DNA of 64,000 nt. Source: an uncultured bacterium (lineage in GTDB: Bacteria > Cyanobacteriota > Vampirovibrionia > Gastranaerophilales > Gastranaerophilaceae). The notes beneath the pieces are model-generated. The model was given only the letters and a program-made list of their open reading frames with translations. It made no database searches and had not been told where the DNA came from. A program made the translations under genes and the position numbers. Below, in pieces: positions 42,234 to 51,581 of the stretch; position 1 is the first letter of the stretch, and each line of letters starts with the position of its first letter. Location: assembly GCA_948684385.1 (NCBI GenBank), contig CAPQCU010000005.1:1-64000 (forward strand), written 5' to 3'.

Positions 42234-43112
42234 ATGGATATTTTGAAAGTAAAAACACCAAGAGGCTTGGAGCTTGCAGGTGCTATATTTGGAGATAAAA
42301 CAGCTGATACTGTTCTAATAATGGTAACAGGAATTTGCTCTAATGTTTTTCAAAATGAACTTTTGTACAAAACAGGACAATTATTGAGTGAAAATGGTGT
42401 AACGGTAATTGTTGCGCATCCGCACGATGCTTTTTCCTGCTTTGCTTATACAGATTTTTCGATTGGAAAGCAAAGGCACTCCGGCGTGTTTAAAGACGAG
42501 TTTGAAATGGTTTATGAGGATGTTGAAACTTATGTTAAATACGCAAAAGAAGAGCTTGGTTTTAAAAATGTAATACTTGCTGGGCATTCTTTAGGCTCAA
42601 ATAAAATTATTAACTATCTTGGAAATACTCCTGATAGTTATGTTGATTATTTTATTATTTCATCACCTGTTGATATTATGCACTGGTGGACTGTTATGCC
42701 TGATATAGACAAATGCTTTACTCTTGCAAAAAAATGGGTTGAACAAGGTAGAGGTGATGAAATTCTGCCATTTTTGTTTGGCGGGTTCTCTCCTATGACT
42801 GCAAACACTGTTCTCAGGTTTTATAATGCCGATAATCTTAAGAACTGCCCTGTTTTAAGTAAAGAAGGCGAGACAAGTTCTTTGTATAATATTAAGCCAA
42901 ACGGTTCATTTATCATCGGCTCTAAAGATTCTGTGACCGGCGAAAGTCCGAAGAGTTTTATGGAAACATTAAATTCCTGGACAAGAGATCCTGTACATAA
43001 TCAGGTTATTGAAATTGAAGGTGCGTCGCATATTTTCTACGGAAAACACGATGTTTATGCGCAGACTGTTTTAGATTGTATAAATGAGCATTTTAAAAAA
43101 CTTTTAGTTTAA
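42234..43112 (+). CDS. alpha/beta hydrolase
   Basis: 292 residues from ATG 42234, with AGGAGA upstream. Nucleophile elbow GHSLGS (ILAGHSLGSNKIINYL), an oxyanion-loop-like VTGICSNVFQN near residue 28 and a C-terminal histidine in EGASHIFYGKHD give the serine-hydrolase triad order. No signal peptide. Substrate unknown. It sits in one transcript with DUF3737 and is probably under LysR control, so it may act on the same small-molecule pathway. Confidence 0.85.
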   Translation: MDILKVKTPRGLELAGAIFGDKTADTVLIMVTGICSNVFQNELLYKTGQLLSENGVTVIVAHPHDAFSCFAYTDFSIGKQRHSGVFKDEFEMVYEDVETYVKYAKEELGFKNVILAGHSLGSNKIINYLGNTPDSYVDYFIISSPVDIMHWWTVMPDIDKCFTLAKKWVEQGRGDEILPFLFGGFSPMTANTVLRFYNADNLKNCPVLSKEGETSSLYNIKPNGSFIIGSKDSVTGESPKSFMETLNSWTRDPVHNQVIEIEGASHIFYGKHDVYAQTVLDCINEHFKKLLV

Positions 43113-43189
43113 TCGTTCTATTTCTCCTAAAAATCGCTAAAGTTGCAATTTTTTCATTTATGTTTTATGCTGGAGATGGAGCAAATATT

Positions 43190-43597
43190 ATGAAAACATT
43201 TGATTGGCACGATAGTTATGATGTAAAAGTTGAGAGGTTTAACGATCAGCATAAACATTTATTTGATATAGTTAAAGATCTTTATGTTGCAATGGAAGAC
43301 AAGGAAGATCGTCTTGCGCTTGCACATATTATTAACAATCTTGTTAAATATTCAAAAGAACATTTCTCAGAAGAAGAAATCTGCCTATTGAATAACGGAT
43401 ATCCTGCTTATGAAAAGCACAGAAAGCAGCATAAACTTTTTCTTAATAAGATAGAGCAGTTTGCAGCTGATTACAATTCCGGTAAATATTTGCTGCATAT
43501 TGATATTCTTTTGTTCTTAAAGAATTGGGTTTTGCAGCATATTCTTATTGCAGATAAAGAATATGGTGACTATTTAAATTCCAAAGGTATTTATTAA
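43190..43597 (+). CDS. bacteriohemerythrin
   Basis: 135 residues from ATG 43190. The di-iron ligands are visible in order: W-H-D near the start (DWHDSYDVKV), FNDQHKHLFDIV, YSKEHFSEEEICLL, YEKHRKQHKLFL and WVLQHILIADKEYGDYL. The family binds oxygen reversibly; in anaerobes it is thought to scavenge or sense it. Convergent with the channel gene, overlapping its stop by four bases. Confidence 0.94.
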   Translation: MKTFDWHDSYDVKVERFNDQHKHLFDIVKDLYVAMEDKEDRLALAHIINNLVKYSKEHFSEEEICLLNNGYPAYEKHRKQHKLFLNKIEQFAADYNSGKYLLHIDILLFLKNWVLQHILIADKEYGDYLNSKGIY

Positions 43598-44400
43598 ATA
43601 TTTTTATCAACCAGAGCTTCTACAATTTTAATCTGTTCTTTAAGCTTGTGAATTTCTTTTTTTAAGTCTCCGGCTTCTTCAAGCTGCTTGTTAAAGTTTT
43701 CCTGTTTGGTTTTTGCACTGAGCTCTGAAATTGCATTAACAACAATTCCTACGATGACGTTCATTACAATAAAAGACGAAATCAGAATAAATGTCACAAA
43801 ATACACCCACGCATAAGGAAATACAGCAATTACAGGTCGTGCAATACCCATTGACCAGCTCTCTAAAGTCATAATCTGGAAAAGCGAATACATACTTTTT
43901 CCTATGCTTCCGAAAAACAGCGGAAACGCTTCGGCAAACATTGTTGTTCCCATTATTGCAAAGATATAAAATAATAATAAAAGTAAAACGCTTGCCCAGC
44001 CTACATTTGGAATAGATTCAATTATTGCCTGTACGATTATTCTCAGTCTTTCAAGCCTTGTTACAAGCCTTAAAGCACGGAGAGCTCTTAAGACCCGGAA
44101 AGCACGGAATGAAGAAAATACTCCGCCGGTTGGTATCCAGGACATTGCAACTAATATAAAATCAAAATTATTCCAGCCGTCTTTAAAAAAACTGCTTTTG
44201 TAGACGTAAAGCTTGATAAATATTTCTATTGAGAAAATTACAACACAAATGTTGCATAACAAATGCATTAAGCTTCCAAATCTCTGGCATAATGCAGGAT
44301 AAGTTAACAACCCTAAAAGAATGGAATTGATAATGATTACAGCTAATATAAAATTTGTTACAGCTTTGCTTTCAATAAATATTTTAAATCTTTCTCTCAT
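43594..44400 (-). CDS. voltage-gated ion channel, bacterial NaV (NaChBac) type
   Basis: 268 residues with six membrane segments. S4 is the arginine-repeat helix FRAFRVLRALRALRLVTR; the pore loop holds the selectivity filter TLESW typical of bacterial sodium channels. S6 (ILISSFIVMNVIVGIVVNAI) is followed by a C-terminal coiled coil (EEAGDLKKEIHKLKEQIKIV), which forms the tetramer bundle in this family. Intact and of normal size. Sodium channels of this kind are mostly known from marine and alkaliphilic bacteria. Confidence 0.92.
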   Translation of the reverse strand: MRERFKIFIESKAVTNFILAVIIINSILLGLLTYPALCQRFGSLMHLLCNICVVIFSIEIFIKLYVYKSSFFKDGWNNFDFILVAMSWIPTGGVFSSFRAFRVLRALRALRLVTRLERLRIIVQAIIESIPNVGWASVLLLLLFYIFAIMGTTMFAEAFPLFFGSIGKSMYSLFQIMTLESWSMGIARPVIAVFPYAWVYFVTFILISSFIVMNVIVGIVVNAISELSAKTKQENFNKQLEEAGDLKKEIHKLKEQIKIVEALVDKNI

Positions 44401-44431
44401 AGCTTTTATGATAAAACTTCAAAATGCATAA

Positions 44432-45820
44432 TCAAGTCTTTATTGTGCTCAGTCTTGATTTGAGACGCTCAAGAACTTCTTTTAATCCGCTGTTGTCGAT
44501 TTCTTCCTTTGAATAATAATGTGTGATTGTGTCGCTGCGTTTACTACGTCTTTGGTTTGATGCATTGAATTTTACTAATTTATCATCTTCAATAAACCAG
44601 CTGTTTTTGATGTCTCCATTTTGACTGATTACAAGAATTTTTGTGCAGACTTTTCCGTGGAGTTTTGGAAAAGCAAGATGAATTTCTTCACCGGTTAATG
44701 ACATATTTTTGAAAATAAGAGTCGGACTGCTCATAACGGTTTCGATGCGGTATTTCTTTTTAAAAGCTTCTTTTCTTGGAGCGTCTTTTATTTTAAGAAT
44801 TTTACTTTTACAGGCTGAATAAAGTTTGGTAACATCTTTAAGCAGCTTGAGTGTTTGAGTGTCTAAAGTTCCGATATCTGAGGTTGAATAAAATTCTTTA
44901 ACTTCATTTCTTTCTTGAATGTTATTTTGCAGATATTCTTTGTATTTCAAAAGCTCGTCTCTAAGTGTAGTCAGCTTGTCTTTAAAAGCCCAGATATCAA
45001 GCTCTTTTTGAGAATAAAACGCAGTTGGCTTTCCTGTGTTATAAATCCTGTTCAAATTCCCGTCTTTAAGTACTGTTCCGTCCGGTCTAATCATTATGTA
45101 CTCATTGTCTTCGACTTTGATAACAAGGTGCTCAATATTTTTCTTATCCTTTACGATATTAACCATATAATCTGCTTTTGGAATTCCTATTTGAGTGAAT
45201 TCTATTTGCTGAGATTTCAGAAGTCCCTGCTTAATAGAAGAGTATCCGTATTGAACTTTTTGACGGGTTGAAGGATGTTTTACCGACCCGAGTTTGGCAT
45301 GAATTTCTTCAAAAAGAGTTTTTATATCATTTGCAAGTTCAGAACACTTTGTATCTATAGCTGCTTTTGGAGAAAGTTTTTCAATTAGGGAAGTAACATT
45401 CTCCTGCATAAAAAATTTACGCAACTTTAAAATAGGGAAATCTACACATTCTAAAATATTTGAAAGCAATCCGCTTATGTCTTCTTTTTTGGAGTTAAAA
45501 CCTTTAATGAGTTTTACCATGGAGTTTTGTATCTGCATCTCTTTAATCTCTTTGCTGAGAGCATCTTGAATTTTTATCAGCAGGGTGAATTTATCCGGAG
45601 TAGATAAACTTATTGTTTTATTATCACTTTTAATTTTGAGTCCTTTTTGAATAAGTTCAATCCCTGTTTTTTCGGTGATTGCAGAAACTGCTTTTTTAGA
45701 ACCTGAAAGCTTTTGTAAATCAGGAGCAACATTATTAAGCGCAGATAAGATTTGCTGTGAGTGCTGTAAAACAGGGTATGAAATTTGTCCGGCTGATTTA
45801 ATCATACCGGTATAAAACAT
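44432..45820 (-). CDS. hypothetical protein, 462 aa
   Basis: 462 residues, largely helical and lysine-rich, with no signal peptide. A beta-rich stretch near residues 215-265 (IGIPKADYMVNIVKD, YIMIRPDGTVLKDG) and another near 370-430 (SSPTLIFKNMSLTGEEIHL) flank a coiled segment. No family recognised. It resembles the other large lineage-specific proteins here in composition. It follows wecB by 17 bases and may share its transcript. Confidence 0.6.
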   Translation of the reverse strand: MFYTGMIKSAGQISYPVLQHSQQILSALNNVAPDLQKLSGSKKAVSAITEKTGIELIQKGLKIKSDNKTISLSTPDKFTLLIKIQDALSKEIKEMQIQNSMVKLIKGFNSKKEDISGLLSNILECVDFPILKLRKFFMQENVTSLIEKLSPKAAIDTKCSELANDIKTLFEEIHAKLGSVKHPSTRQKVQYGYSSIKQGLLKSQQIEFTQIGIPKADYMVNIVKDKKNIEHLVIKVEDNEYIMIRPDGTVLKDGNLNRIYNTGKPTAFYSQKELDIWAFKDKLTTLRDELLKYKEYLQNNIQERNEVKEFYSTSDIGTLDTQTLKLLKDVTKLYSACKSKILKIKDAPRKEAFKKKYRIETVMSSPTLIFKNMSLTGEEIHLAFPKLHGKVCTKILVISQNGDIKNSWFIEDDKLVKFNASNQRRSKRSDTITHYYSKEEIDNSGLKEVLERLKSRLSTIKT

Positions 45821-45837
45821 GTCAATGAAAAAATTTG

Positions 45838-46947
45838 CTATACAGAACGAATTATTTTTTCAATTTGCTTAGATGCTGTTCCGTCTCCGTAAGGGTTTTG
45901 GGCTTTCAGTCTGGTTGCTTCTTTTGTAGAAGAAAGGATTTTTTCACTTTCTTCTAATATTTTATCGTAATCAGCGCCTACTAGCTTAGAAACCCCTGCT
46001 TCAATACCTTCTTTGCGCTCAGTTTCATAACGCATAACGAGCGTAGGGCAGGCAAATGACGGCGCTTCTTCCTGAATTCCGCCAGAGTCGGTTAAAATAA
46101 GCTTTGCGTTTTTCTGTAAATAAACCAGATACGGGTAATCCAGAGGCGGTAACAAATGAATGTTGGCGAAATGCTCTAAACGGTCATATATTTTAACTCT
46201 GACATTTGGGTTCGGGTGAACAGGAATTACAAATGTGTGGTCTGCATATTTTTTCGCTAAATATGAGATTGCTTCAATAATTCTGTCAATTCGCTCTCCG
46301 TGGTTTTCACGCCTGTGAGCGGTGATTAAGACTAATTTATCATCAATCGGGATTTCTTTTTCTGCGAAAAACTTTCTAGAATTTTCAATAACCTCTTCTG
46401 AAAGACAGAAGAGCGCGTCAATTACAGTATTTCCGACAATGTGAATCTTATCTTCATCAATTCCTTCTCGCAATAATGCATCCTTATTTACCCCCGTTGG
46501 TGCAAAATGAAGCGCAGCAACGCGGGAAGTCATCTGGCGCATAACTTCTTCGGGAAACGGCTCGTAAATATCGTAAGAACGAAGTCCTGCTTCCACGTGA
46601 TAAACCGGAATTTTGTGGTAAAAACTTGTTAATGCGCCGCATAAAACGGTCATTGTATCGCCTTGAACAATAGTTGCATCAATTTTTTGTTCATTAAAAA
46701 CCTTGTCTAAAGAAGTCAAAATTCTTGCCTGAACAGATGAGAGTGATTGGTTTTCTCTCATACAGTCAAGATTGATATCGGCTTTTAAACCAAAATATGC
46801 AAGAGTTTGGTTAGAAAGCTCTTTTTGCTGCTCTGTATTACATATAATTACATTGTAATCCTGCGGATACTTTTTAAGCTCTAATATTACAGGTGCAAGT
46901 TTGATAATTTCCGGACGTGTTCCAAAGATAAAGATAATATTTTTCAT
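45838..46947 (-). CDS. wecB: UDP-N-acetylglucosamine 2-epimerase (non-hydrolysing)
   Basis: Interconverts UDP-GlcNAc and UDP-ManNAc for surface polysaccharide synthesis. 369 residues. Motifs: FGTRPEIIKLAPV at the N-terminus, VEAGLRSYDIYEPFPEE with catalytic acids, ITAHRRENHGERID, and DSGGIQEEAP that binds the UDP diphosphate. Length normal. No other polysaccharide genes are adjacent. Confidence 0.95.
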   Translation of the reverse strand: MKNIIFIFGTRPEIIKLAPVILELKKYPQDYNVIICNTEQQKELSNQTLAYFGLKADINLDCMRENQSLSSVQARILTSLDKVFNEQKIDATIVQGDTMTVLCGALTSFYHKIPVYHVEAGLRSYDIYEPFPEEVMRQMTSRVAALHFAPTGVNKDALLREGIDEDKIHIVGNTVIDALFCLSEEVIENSRKFFAEKEIPIDDKLVLITAHRRENHGERIDRIIEAISYLAKKYADHTFVIPVHPNPNVRVKIYDRLEHFANIHLLPPLDYPYLVYLQKNAKLILTDSGGIQEEAPSFACPTLVMRYETERKEGIEAGVSKLVGADYDKILEESEKILSSTKEATRLKAQNPYGDGTASKQIEKIIRSV

Positions 46948-47006
46948 ATAAATAATTATACAATAAAGGAATTTTTTGTTATACTTTATTTAAGGAGAGT
47001 TTTATT

Positions 47007-48368
47007 ATGCGCCAGAGACCAAAAGAACAAGATAAAAATTTACGCCGTCACAATTTTGATGCGGTAGAAGAAAATTTGACAGCCGAACAGGTAAAAGCTG
47101 AAGCAGACAGGTGCTTAACCTGCAAAAATCCGAGATGTGTGAAAGGCTGCCCTGTTAATATTCAGATACCGGAATTTATCAAAGCTTTAAAAGAAGACGA
47201 TTTAGAAAAAGCCGGTGAAGTTATCAGACAAACAAGCATGCTTCCTTCTGTTTGTGGAAGAGTATGTCCTCAGGAGAGACAGTGCGAAGGTAACTGTGTT
47301 CTTGGTATTAAAGGCGAAGCAATTGCGATTGGCGCATTGGAACGATATGTTGGTGATAATACATCTGCAAAGCCGGCTCAAATTGTTCCTTCCGGTAAAA
47401 AAGTTGCAATTGTCGGTTCCGGATGCGCAGGGATTACAGCAGCTTCTGATTTAAGAAAAGCAGGACATGAAGTTACGATTTTTGAGGCGCTTCATGAATT
47501 CGGCGGTGTTTTAAGATACGGTATTCCGCCGTTTAGACTTCCGCGAAAAGTTCTGGATAGAGAAATTGAAAATCTAAAAGAAATGGGTGTAAAATTTGAA
47601 AAAAACGTTATTGTAGGAAAATCAATTACTTTAAAACAGCTTAAAGAAGAAGGTTTTGATGCGGTATTTATTTGCTCCGGTGCAGGACTTCCTAAGATGA
47701 TGAATATTCCGGGTGAAAATCTTAACGGGGTTTATTCTGCAAACGAGTTTTTGACGAGAGTTAATCTTATGGGTGCAAACAAAGAAGAGTCCGTAACTCC
47801 GCTTAGAGTCGGTAAATCTGCAGCTGTAATAGGAGGCGGTAATGTTGCAATGGATGCTGCAAGAACTGCGGTAAGAGTCGGATTTGAAAAAGTTTATATC
47901 GTTTACAGAAGAACAGAAGCCGAGCTTCCTGCTCGTCTTGAAGAAATCAGACATGCTAAAGAAGAAGGAGTTATTTTCCAATTCTTGCATGCTCCGGTTG
48001 AAATCAAGGAAAAAGACGGATATGTTTCCGGCATGAGATTTGAAATTATGGAACTTGGTGAACCCGATGAGTCCGGCAGAAGAAAACCGGTTGGAACAGG
48101 AAAATTTGCTGATTTGGATGTTGATACGGTAATTGTCGCACTTGGTACCGGACCTAATCCGATTATTCAAAAATCTGCGCATCTTGACGGGCTGGATTTT
48201 GAAGTAGATACAAAAGGTTATTTTGTTGTTAATCCTGAAACCCGTGAAACTTCTATTCCGACTATTTTCGCAGGCGGCGATGTGGCTCCGGTCGGAGCTT
48301 CAAATGCTATAAACGCAATGGGCGCAGGAAAAAAAGCTGCAAAAGCGATAAATGAATTTCTTTCGTAA
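47007..48368 (+). CDS. gltD: glutamate synthase small-subunit-like flavoprotein (GltD/NfnB type)
   Basis: 453 residues. N-terminal 4Fe-4S domain with CLTCKNPRCVKGCPVNI and CGRVCPQERQCEGNC, then FAD-binding AIVGSGCAGITAASDLRKAG and GGVLRYGIPPFRLP, then NADPH-binding AAVIGGGNVAMDAARTA and the C-terminal ETSIPTIFAGGDV. No glutamate synthase large subunit is near, so it may be the stand-alone homotetrameric form or the NADPH subunit of NfnAB-like transhydrogenase/sulfide dehydrogenase. Start behind AAGGAGAG. Confidence 0.88.
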   Translation: MRQRPKEQDKNLRRHNFDAVEENLTAEQVKAEADRCLTCKNPRCVKGCPVNIQIPEFIKALKEDDLEKAGEVIRQTSMLPSVCGRVCPQERQCEGNCVLGIKGEAIAIGALERYVGDNTSAKPAQIVPSGKKVAIVGSGCAGITAASDLRKAGHEVTIFEALHEFGGVLRYGIPPFRLPRKVLDREIENLKEMGVKFEKNVIVGKSITLKQLKEEGFDAVFICSGAGLPKMMNIPGENLNGVYSANEFLTRVNLMGANKEESVTPLRVGKSAAVIGGGNVAMDAARTAVRVGFEKVYIVYRRTEAELPARLEEIRHAKEEGVIFQFLHAPVEIKEKDGYVSGMRFEIMELGEPDESGRRKPVGTGKFADLDVDTVIVALGTGPNPIIQKSAHLDGLDFEVDTKGYFVVNPETRETSIPTIFAGGDVAPVGASNAINAMGAGKKAAKAINEFLS

Positions 48369-48374
48369 AGTTTC

Positions 48375-48403
48375 TTTACATAAGAGAAATTTTGTGATAT
48401 AGT
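48375..48403 (+). promoter_or_regulatory. sigma-70-type promoter of pilT
   Basis: TTTACA (48375-48380), 17-base spacer, TATAGT (48398-48403), 36 bases before the pilT start. It indicates that pilT is transcribed separately from the preceding flavoprotein gene. Confidence 0.6.
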
Positions 48404-48439
48404 TCAATAGAGAGATAATGCAAAAAAGAGGGCTTTTTA

Positions 48440-49510
48440 ATGCTTATAGAAAAATATTTGGAAGTAGTTGTAAAGCAGAGAGGATCTGACTTGCACATTT
48501 CTGCAGGCTTACCTCCGGTTGTTCGTATCGATGGTAATCTTCAAAGAATGGATGTTCCTGCTCTTAAACCTGAAGAAGTTGAATTGCTTTTGTTCCCTAT
48601 GTTAAATAAAGAACAAAGACGTAAACTTGAACAGGACTGGGAACTTGACTTTTCATACGGTATCCAGGGCTTAAGCCGTTTCAGGGTAAATATTTATAAA
48701 GATAGAGGAAACTATGCGGCTGCATTCCGTGTAATCGCATCAAAAGTTCCTTCTTTCAAAGAATTAGGTTTGTCAGATACAGTTAGAAAAATTGCTGAAA
48801 AACCAAGAGGATTGGTGCTTGTAACAGGTCCTACCGGTTCAGGTAAATCAACAACTCTTGCAGCGATGATTAACTATATCAACGAAACACGTTCAGAACA
48901 CATTTTGACTATTGAAGACCCTATTGAATTTATTCACCCGTCAAAACGTTCAATCATCCACCAGAGAGAACTCGGACAGGATACAAGAAGCTTCGCAAAC
49001 GCTTTGAAATCAGCACTTCGTGAAGACCCTGATATCATCCTTGTAGGTGAGATGCGTGATTTGGATACAATCAGATTAGCGTTAACAGCAGCTGAAACAG
49101 GTCACTTAGTATTCGGTACTTTGCATACCTCATCAGCTTCTCAAACTATTGACCGTATCATTGACGTATTCCCTGAAGGTCAGCAGCAGCAGGTTCGTGT
49201 ACAGCTTTCTAACTCACTTGTAGCTGTATTCTCACAAACATTGCTTCCGCTTCTTCAAGCAGACGGAACAAAACAAGGTCGTGTAATGGCACAAGAAGTT
49301 ATGCTTGTTATCCCTGCGATTGCAAACCTTATCCGCGAAGCAAAAGCTGCGCAAATCTACTCAACAATGCAGACAAACTCAGGTTTTGGTATGCAGACAT
49401 TGGAAATGTCTTTGAGAGATTTGTATATGAGAAAGAAAATTACTCTGGAAGATGCGCTTGCAAGATCAAGCCGTCCGGAAGAATTCAAACGCGGATTACA
49501 AAATTCATAA
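48440..49510 (+). CDS. pilT: type IV pilus retraction ATPase PilT
   Basis: Hexameric motor that depolymerises type IV pili for twitching and DNA uptake. 356 residues. N-terminal PAS-like domain with GSDLHISAGLPP, Walker A GPTGSGKSTTLAAMINY, Asp box TIEDPIEF, Walker B region LREDPDIILVGEMRDLDT, His box TGHLVFGTLHT, and the C-terminal retraction motif region (AIANLIREAKAAQI). Full length. No other pilus genes in the window. Confidence 0.96.
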   Translation: MLIEKYLEVVVKQRGSDLHISAGLPPVVRIDGNLQRMDVPALKPEEVELLLFPMLNKEQRRKLEQDWELDFSYGIQGLSRFRVNIYKDRGNYAAAFRVIASKVPSFKELGLSDTVRKIAEKPRGLVLVTGPTGSGKSTTLAAMINYINETRSEHILTIEDPIEFIHPSKRSIIHQRELGQDTRSFANALKSALREDPDIILVGEMRDLDTIRLALTAAETGHLVFGTLHTSSASQTIDRIIDVFPEGQQQQVRVQLSNSLVAVFSQTLLPLLQADGTKQGRVMAQEVMLVIPAIANLIREAKAAQIYSTMQTNSGFGMQTLEMSLRDLYMRKKITLEDALARSSRPEEFKRGLQNS

Positions 49511-49515
49511 GATTA

Positions 49516-49540
49516 AAGGCGCGGGCGAAGCCCGCGCCTT
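49516..49540 (+). terminator. terminator after pilT
   Basis: AAGGCGCGGGC, loop GAA, complement; followed by a weak CTTTAAT tail. Confidence 0.7.
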
Positions 49541-49549
49541 CTTTAATAC

Positions 49550-49579
49550 AAAAAAGAGAGTCTATAGACTCTCTTTTTT
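49550..49579. terminator. second, bidirectional terminator
   Basis: AAAAAAGAGAGTCTA followed by its exact complement, ending in a T run. It overlaps the stop of the leftward gene 49562-49831 and backs up the pilT terminator. Confidence 0.8.
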
Positions 49580-49831
49580 TATTTCTTTACGAATACTATC
49601 TGCTGTTACCTGCCAGTAGTTGAGCCTGTCAAAAAACGGCTCATTTATCTCTGCAATTTCAATATCCATTTCGGATGGAAAAGAGCTGTGTTCTTTGACT
49701 TCTTTGCGTAACTCTTGTTTTATTTTTTCTACTTGTTTGTGGTCGTCAAGATAACACCTGCTTCCGTACATTCCTGCAGCTGCTGCTGTTAAAATTAGAC
49801 CTGCCCCTATATCTGATTTTGTAATTTTCAT
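49562..49831 (-). CDS. hypothetical protein with N-terminal membrane anchor, 89 aa
   Basis: 89 residues: a weak N-terminal membrane stretch (DIGAGLILTAAAAGMYG), then a charged helical part with RLNYWQVTADSIRKEIKKE near the end. No known family. Divergent from the ABC-F gene with about 40 bases between them. Confidence 0.55.
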   Translation of the reverse strand: MKITKSDIGAGLILTAAAAGMYGSRCYLDDHKQVEKIKQELRKEVKEHSSFPSEMDIEIAEINEPFFDRLNYWQVTADSIRKEIKKESL

Positions 49832-49871
49832 GCCAGAAAGTATAACTTGTTCATGCTATGATGTCAATATT

Positions 49872-51497
49872 ATGATTACAACAGAAAATTTAACAATACG
49901 TTTCGGGACGGAAGCATTATTTGAAAATGTTAATATCAAGTTCTCAGAAGGCAATTGCTACGGGCTTATTGGTGCAAACGGCGCGGGTAAGAGTACTTTT
50001 TTAAAAATTCTTTCCGGCGATATCGAGCCTACGAGCGGTCAGGTTCATATTAAAAAAGGGCAAAGAATTGCGGTTTTGAAACAAAACCACTTTGAGTTTG
50101 ATGATTTTACTGCAATTGATACCGTTATTATGGGCCATAAGCATCTTTATGATGTTATGAAAGAAAAAGATGCGCTTTATGCCAAGCCGGATTTTAATGA
50201 CGAAGATGGCTTAAGGGTTGCTGATTTAGAAACTCAATTTGCAGAGATGGACGGATGGCAGGCTGAATCGGACGCTGCGTCTTTACTTAATGAACTTGGT
50301 ATTTCACAGGATTTACAGTATTCGTTGATGAAGGATTTGTCGGGCAGTGAAAAAGTTCGTGTTCTCTTAGCACAGGCTTTGTTCGGCACTCCGGATATTT
50401 TGCTTCTCGACGAACCTACAAACCATCTGGATTTGGCGACAATTACGTGGCTTGAAGACTTTTTGATTGATTTCCCTAATACTGTTATTGTTGTTTCGCA
50501 CGATAGAAAATTTTTGGACAGAATTTGTACGCATATTGCGGATATCGATTTCAGAAATATTCAGCTTTATACAGGTAATTACTCTTTCTGGACTCAGGCA
50601 AGTGCTTTGATTATGAAACAGAAAGAAGAACGCAATAAGAAACTTGAAGAAAAAGCAGAAGAGTTCCGTAAGTTTATTGCAAGATTTAGTGCAAACGCAT
50701 CTAAGGCAAAACAGGCAACTTCAAGAAAGAATATGCTTGAAAAACTTACGCTTGAAGATATTAAACCTTCTACAAGAAAATATCCTAGTATTAATTTTAA
50801 GTATTCAAAGATGCCGGGTAAAGATGTTTTGACTGTTCAAGGCTTAAGAAAAACTTTGAATGGCGAGCTTTTGATTAAAGCGCTTTCTTTTGACGTAAGA
50901 CAGGGTGAAAAGATTGCGTTTATTTCACAAAACCAGCATGCTGTAACTGCGTTATTTGAAATCTTAGAAGGCAAACTTGAACCGGATGAAGGAAGTGTAA
51001 CGTGGGGAGTTACAGCTACTCATTCATATTGCCCTAAGGATAACAACGAGTTTTTTGACACGAATAAAAACTTAATTCAATGGCTTGCGCAGTATTCACA
51101 AGAACAGCACATAAGCTTTTTACGCGGGTATTTGGGTAGAATGCTCTTTTCCGGCGAGGATGCTGAAAAGGGGGTAAATGTTTTATCCGGAGGAGAAAAA
51201 GTAAGGTGTATGTTTGCAAAGACCATGATTGAAGAGTCTAATGTTCTTCTGTTTGATGAACCGACAAACCATCTGGATTTGGAAGCGATAACGTCTTTAA
51301 ACAATGCGCTTATAGATTATACAGGAACAGTTCTCTTCACTTCTCAGGACTACCAATTTATAAATACCGTTGCTGACAGAATAATTGAAATCACTCCGAA
51401 CGGATATTTGAATTATCAAATGCGATACGAAGATTATCTTGCAAATGCCGATGTTCAAAAACGCCGTAAAGAAATGTACGCCATGCTTGTAAAATAG
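49872..51497 (+). CDS. ABC-F family ATPase (YbiT-like)
   Basis: 541 residues from ATG 49872. Two ABC domains joined by a charged linker, no membrane segments: a translation factor-type ABC-F protein acting at the ribosomal E site. Domain 1 is canonical: GANGAGKST, DLSGSEKVRVLLA, LLLDEPTNHLDLA, SHDRKF. In domain 2 the Walker A is replaced by FISQNQHAVTALFEIL, as in a known subgroup, while LSGGEKVRCM and LLFDEPTNHLDLE are kept. The switch histidine of domain 2 is Gln (FTSQDYQF), which is unusual. Confidence 0.9.
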   Translation: MITTENLTIRFGTEALFENVNIKFSEGNCYGLIGANGAGKSTFLKILSGDIEPTSGQVHIKKGQRIAVLKQNHFEFDDFTAIDTVIMGHKHLYDVMKEKDALYAKPDFNDEDGLRVADLETQFAEMDGWQAESDAASLLNELGISQDLQYSLMKDLSGSEKVRVLLAQALFGTPDILLLDEPTNHLDLATITWLEDFLIDFPNTVIVVSHDRKFLDRICTHIADIDFRNIQLYTGNYSFWTQASALIMKQKEERNKKLEEKAEEFRKFIARFSANASKAKQATSRKNMLEKLTLEDIKPSTRKYPSINFKYSKMPGKDVLTVQGLRKTLNGELLIKALSFDVRQGEKIAFISQNQHAVTALFEILEGKLEPDEGSVTWGVTATHSYCPKDNNEFFDTNKNLIQWLAQYSQEQHISFLRGYLGRMLFSGEDAEKGVNVLSGGEKVRCMFAKTMIEESNVLLFDEPTNHLDLEAITSLNNALIDYTGTVLFTSQDYQFINTVADRIIEITPNGYLNYQMRYEDYLANADVQKRRKEMYAMLVK

Positions 51498-51581
51498 CTA
51501 AATCCGGCTTGTTTTTTTTAAGTGTTTGTAATACAATCTTTGTGTATATATAACGCTTTTAAAAAAGGAGGAAGCTAAAAA

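Noticed and set aside
47007..48368. A complete glutamate synthase operon
   Set aside because: Only the small-subunit-like flavoprotein is present; no large subunit is adjacent on either side.
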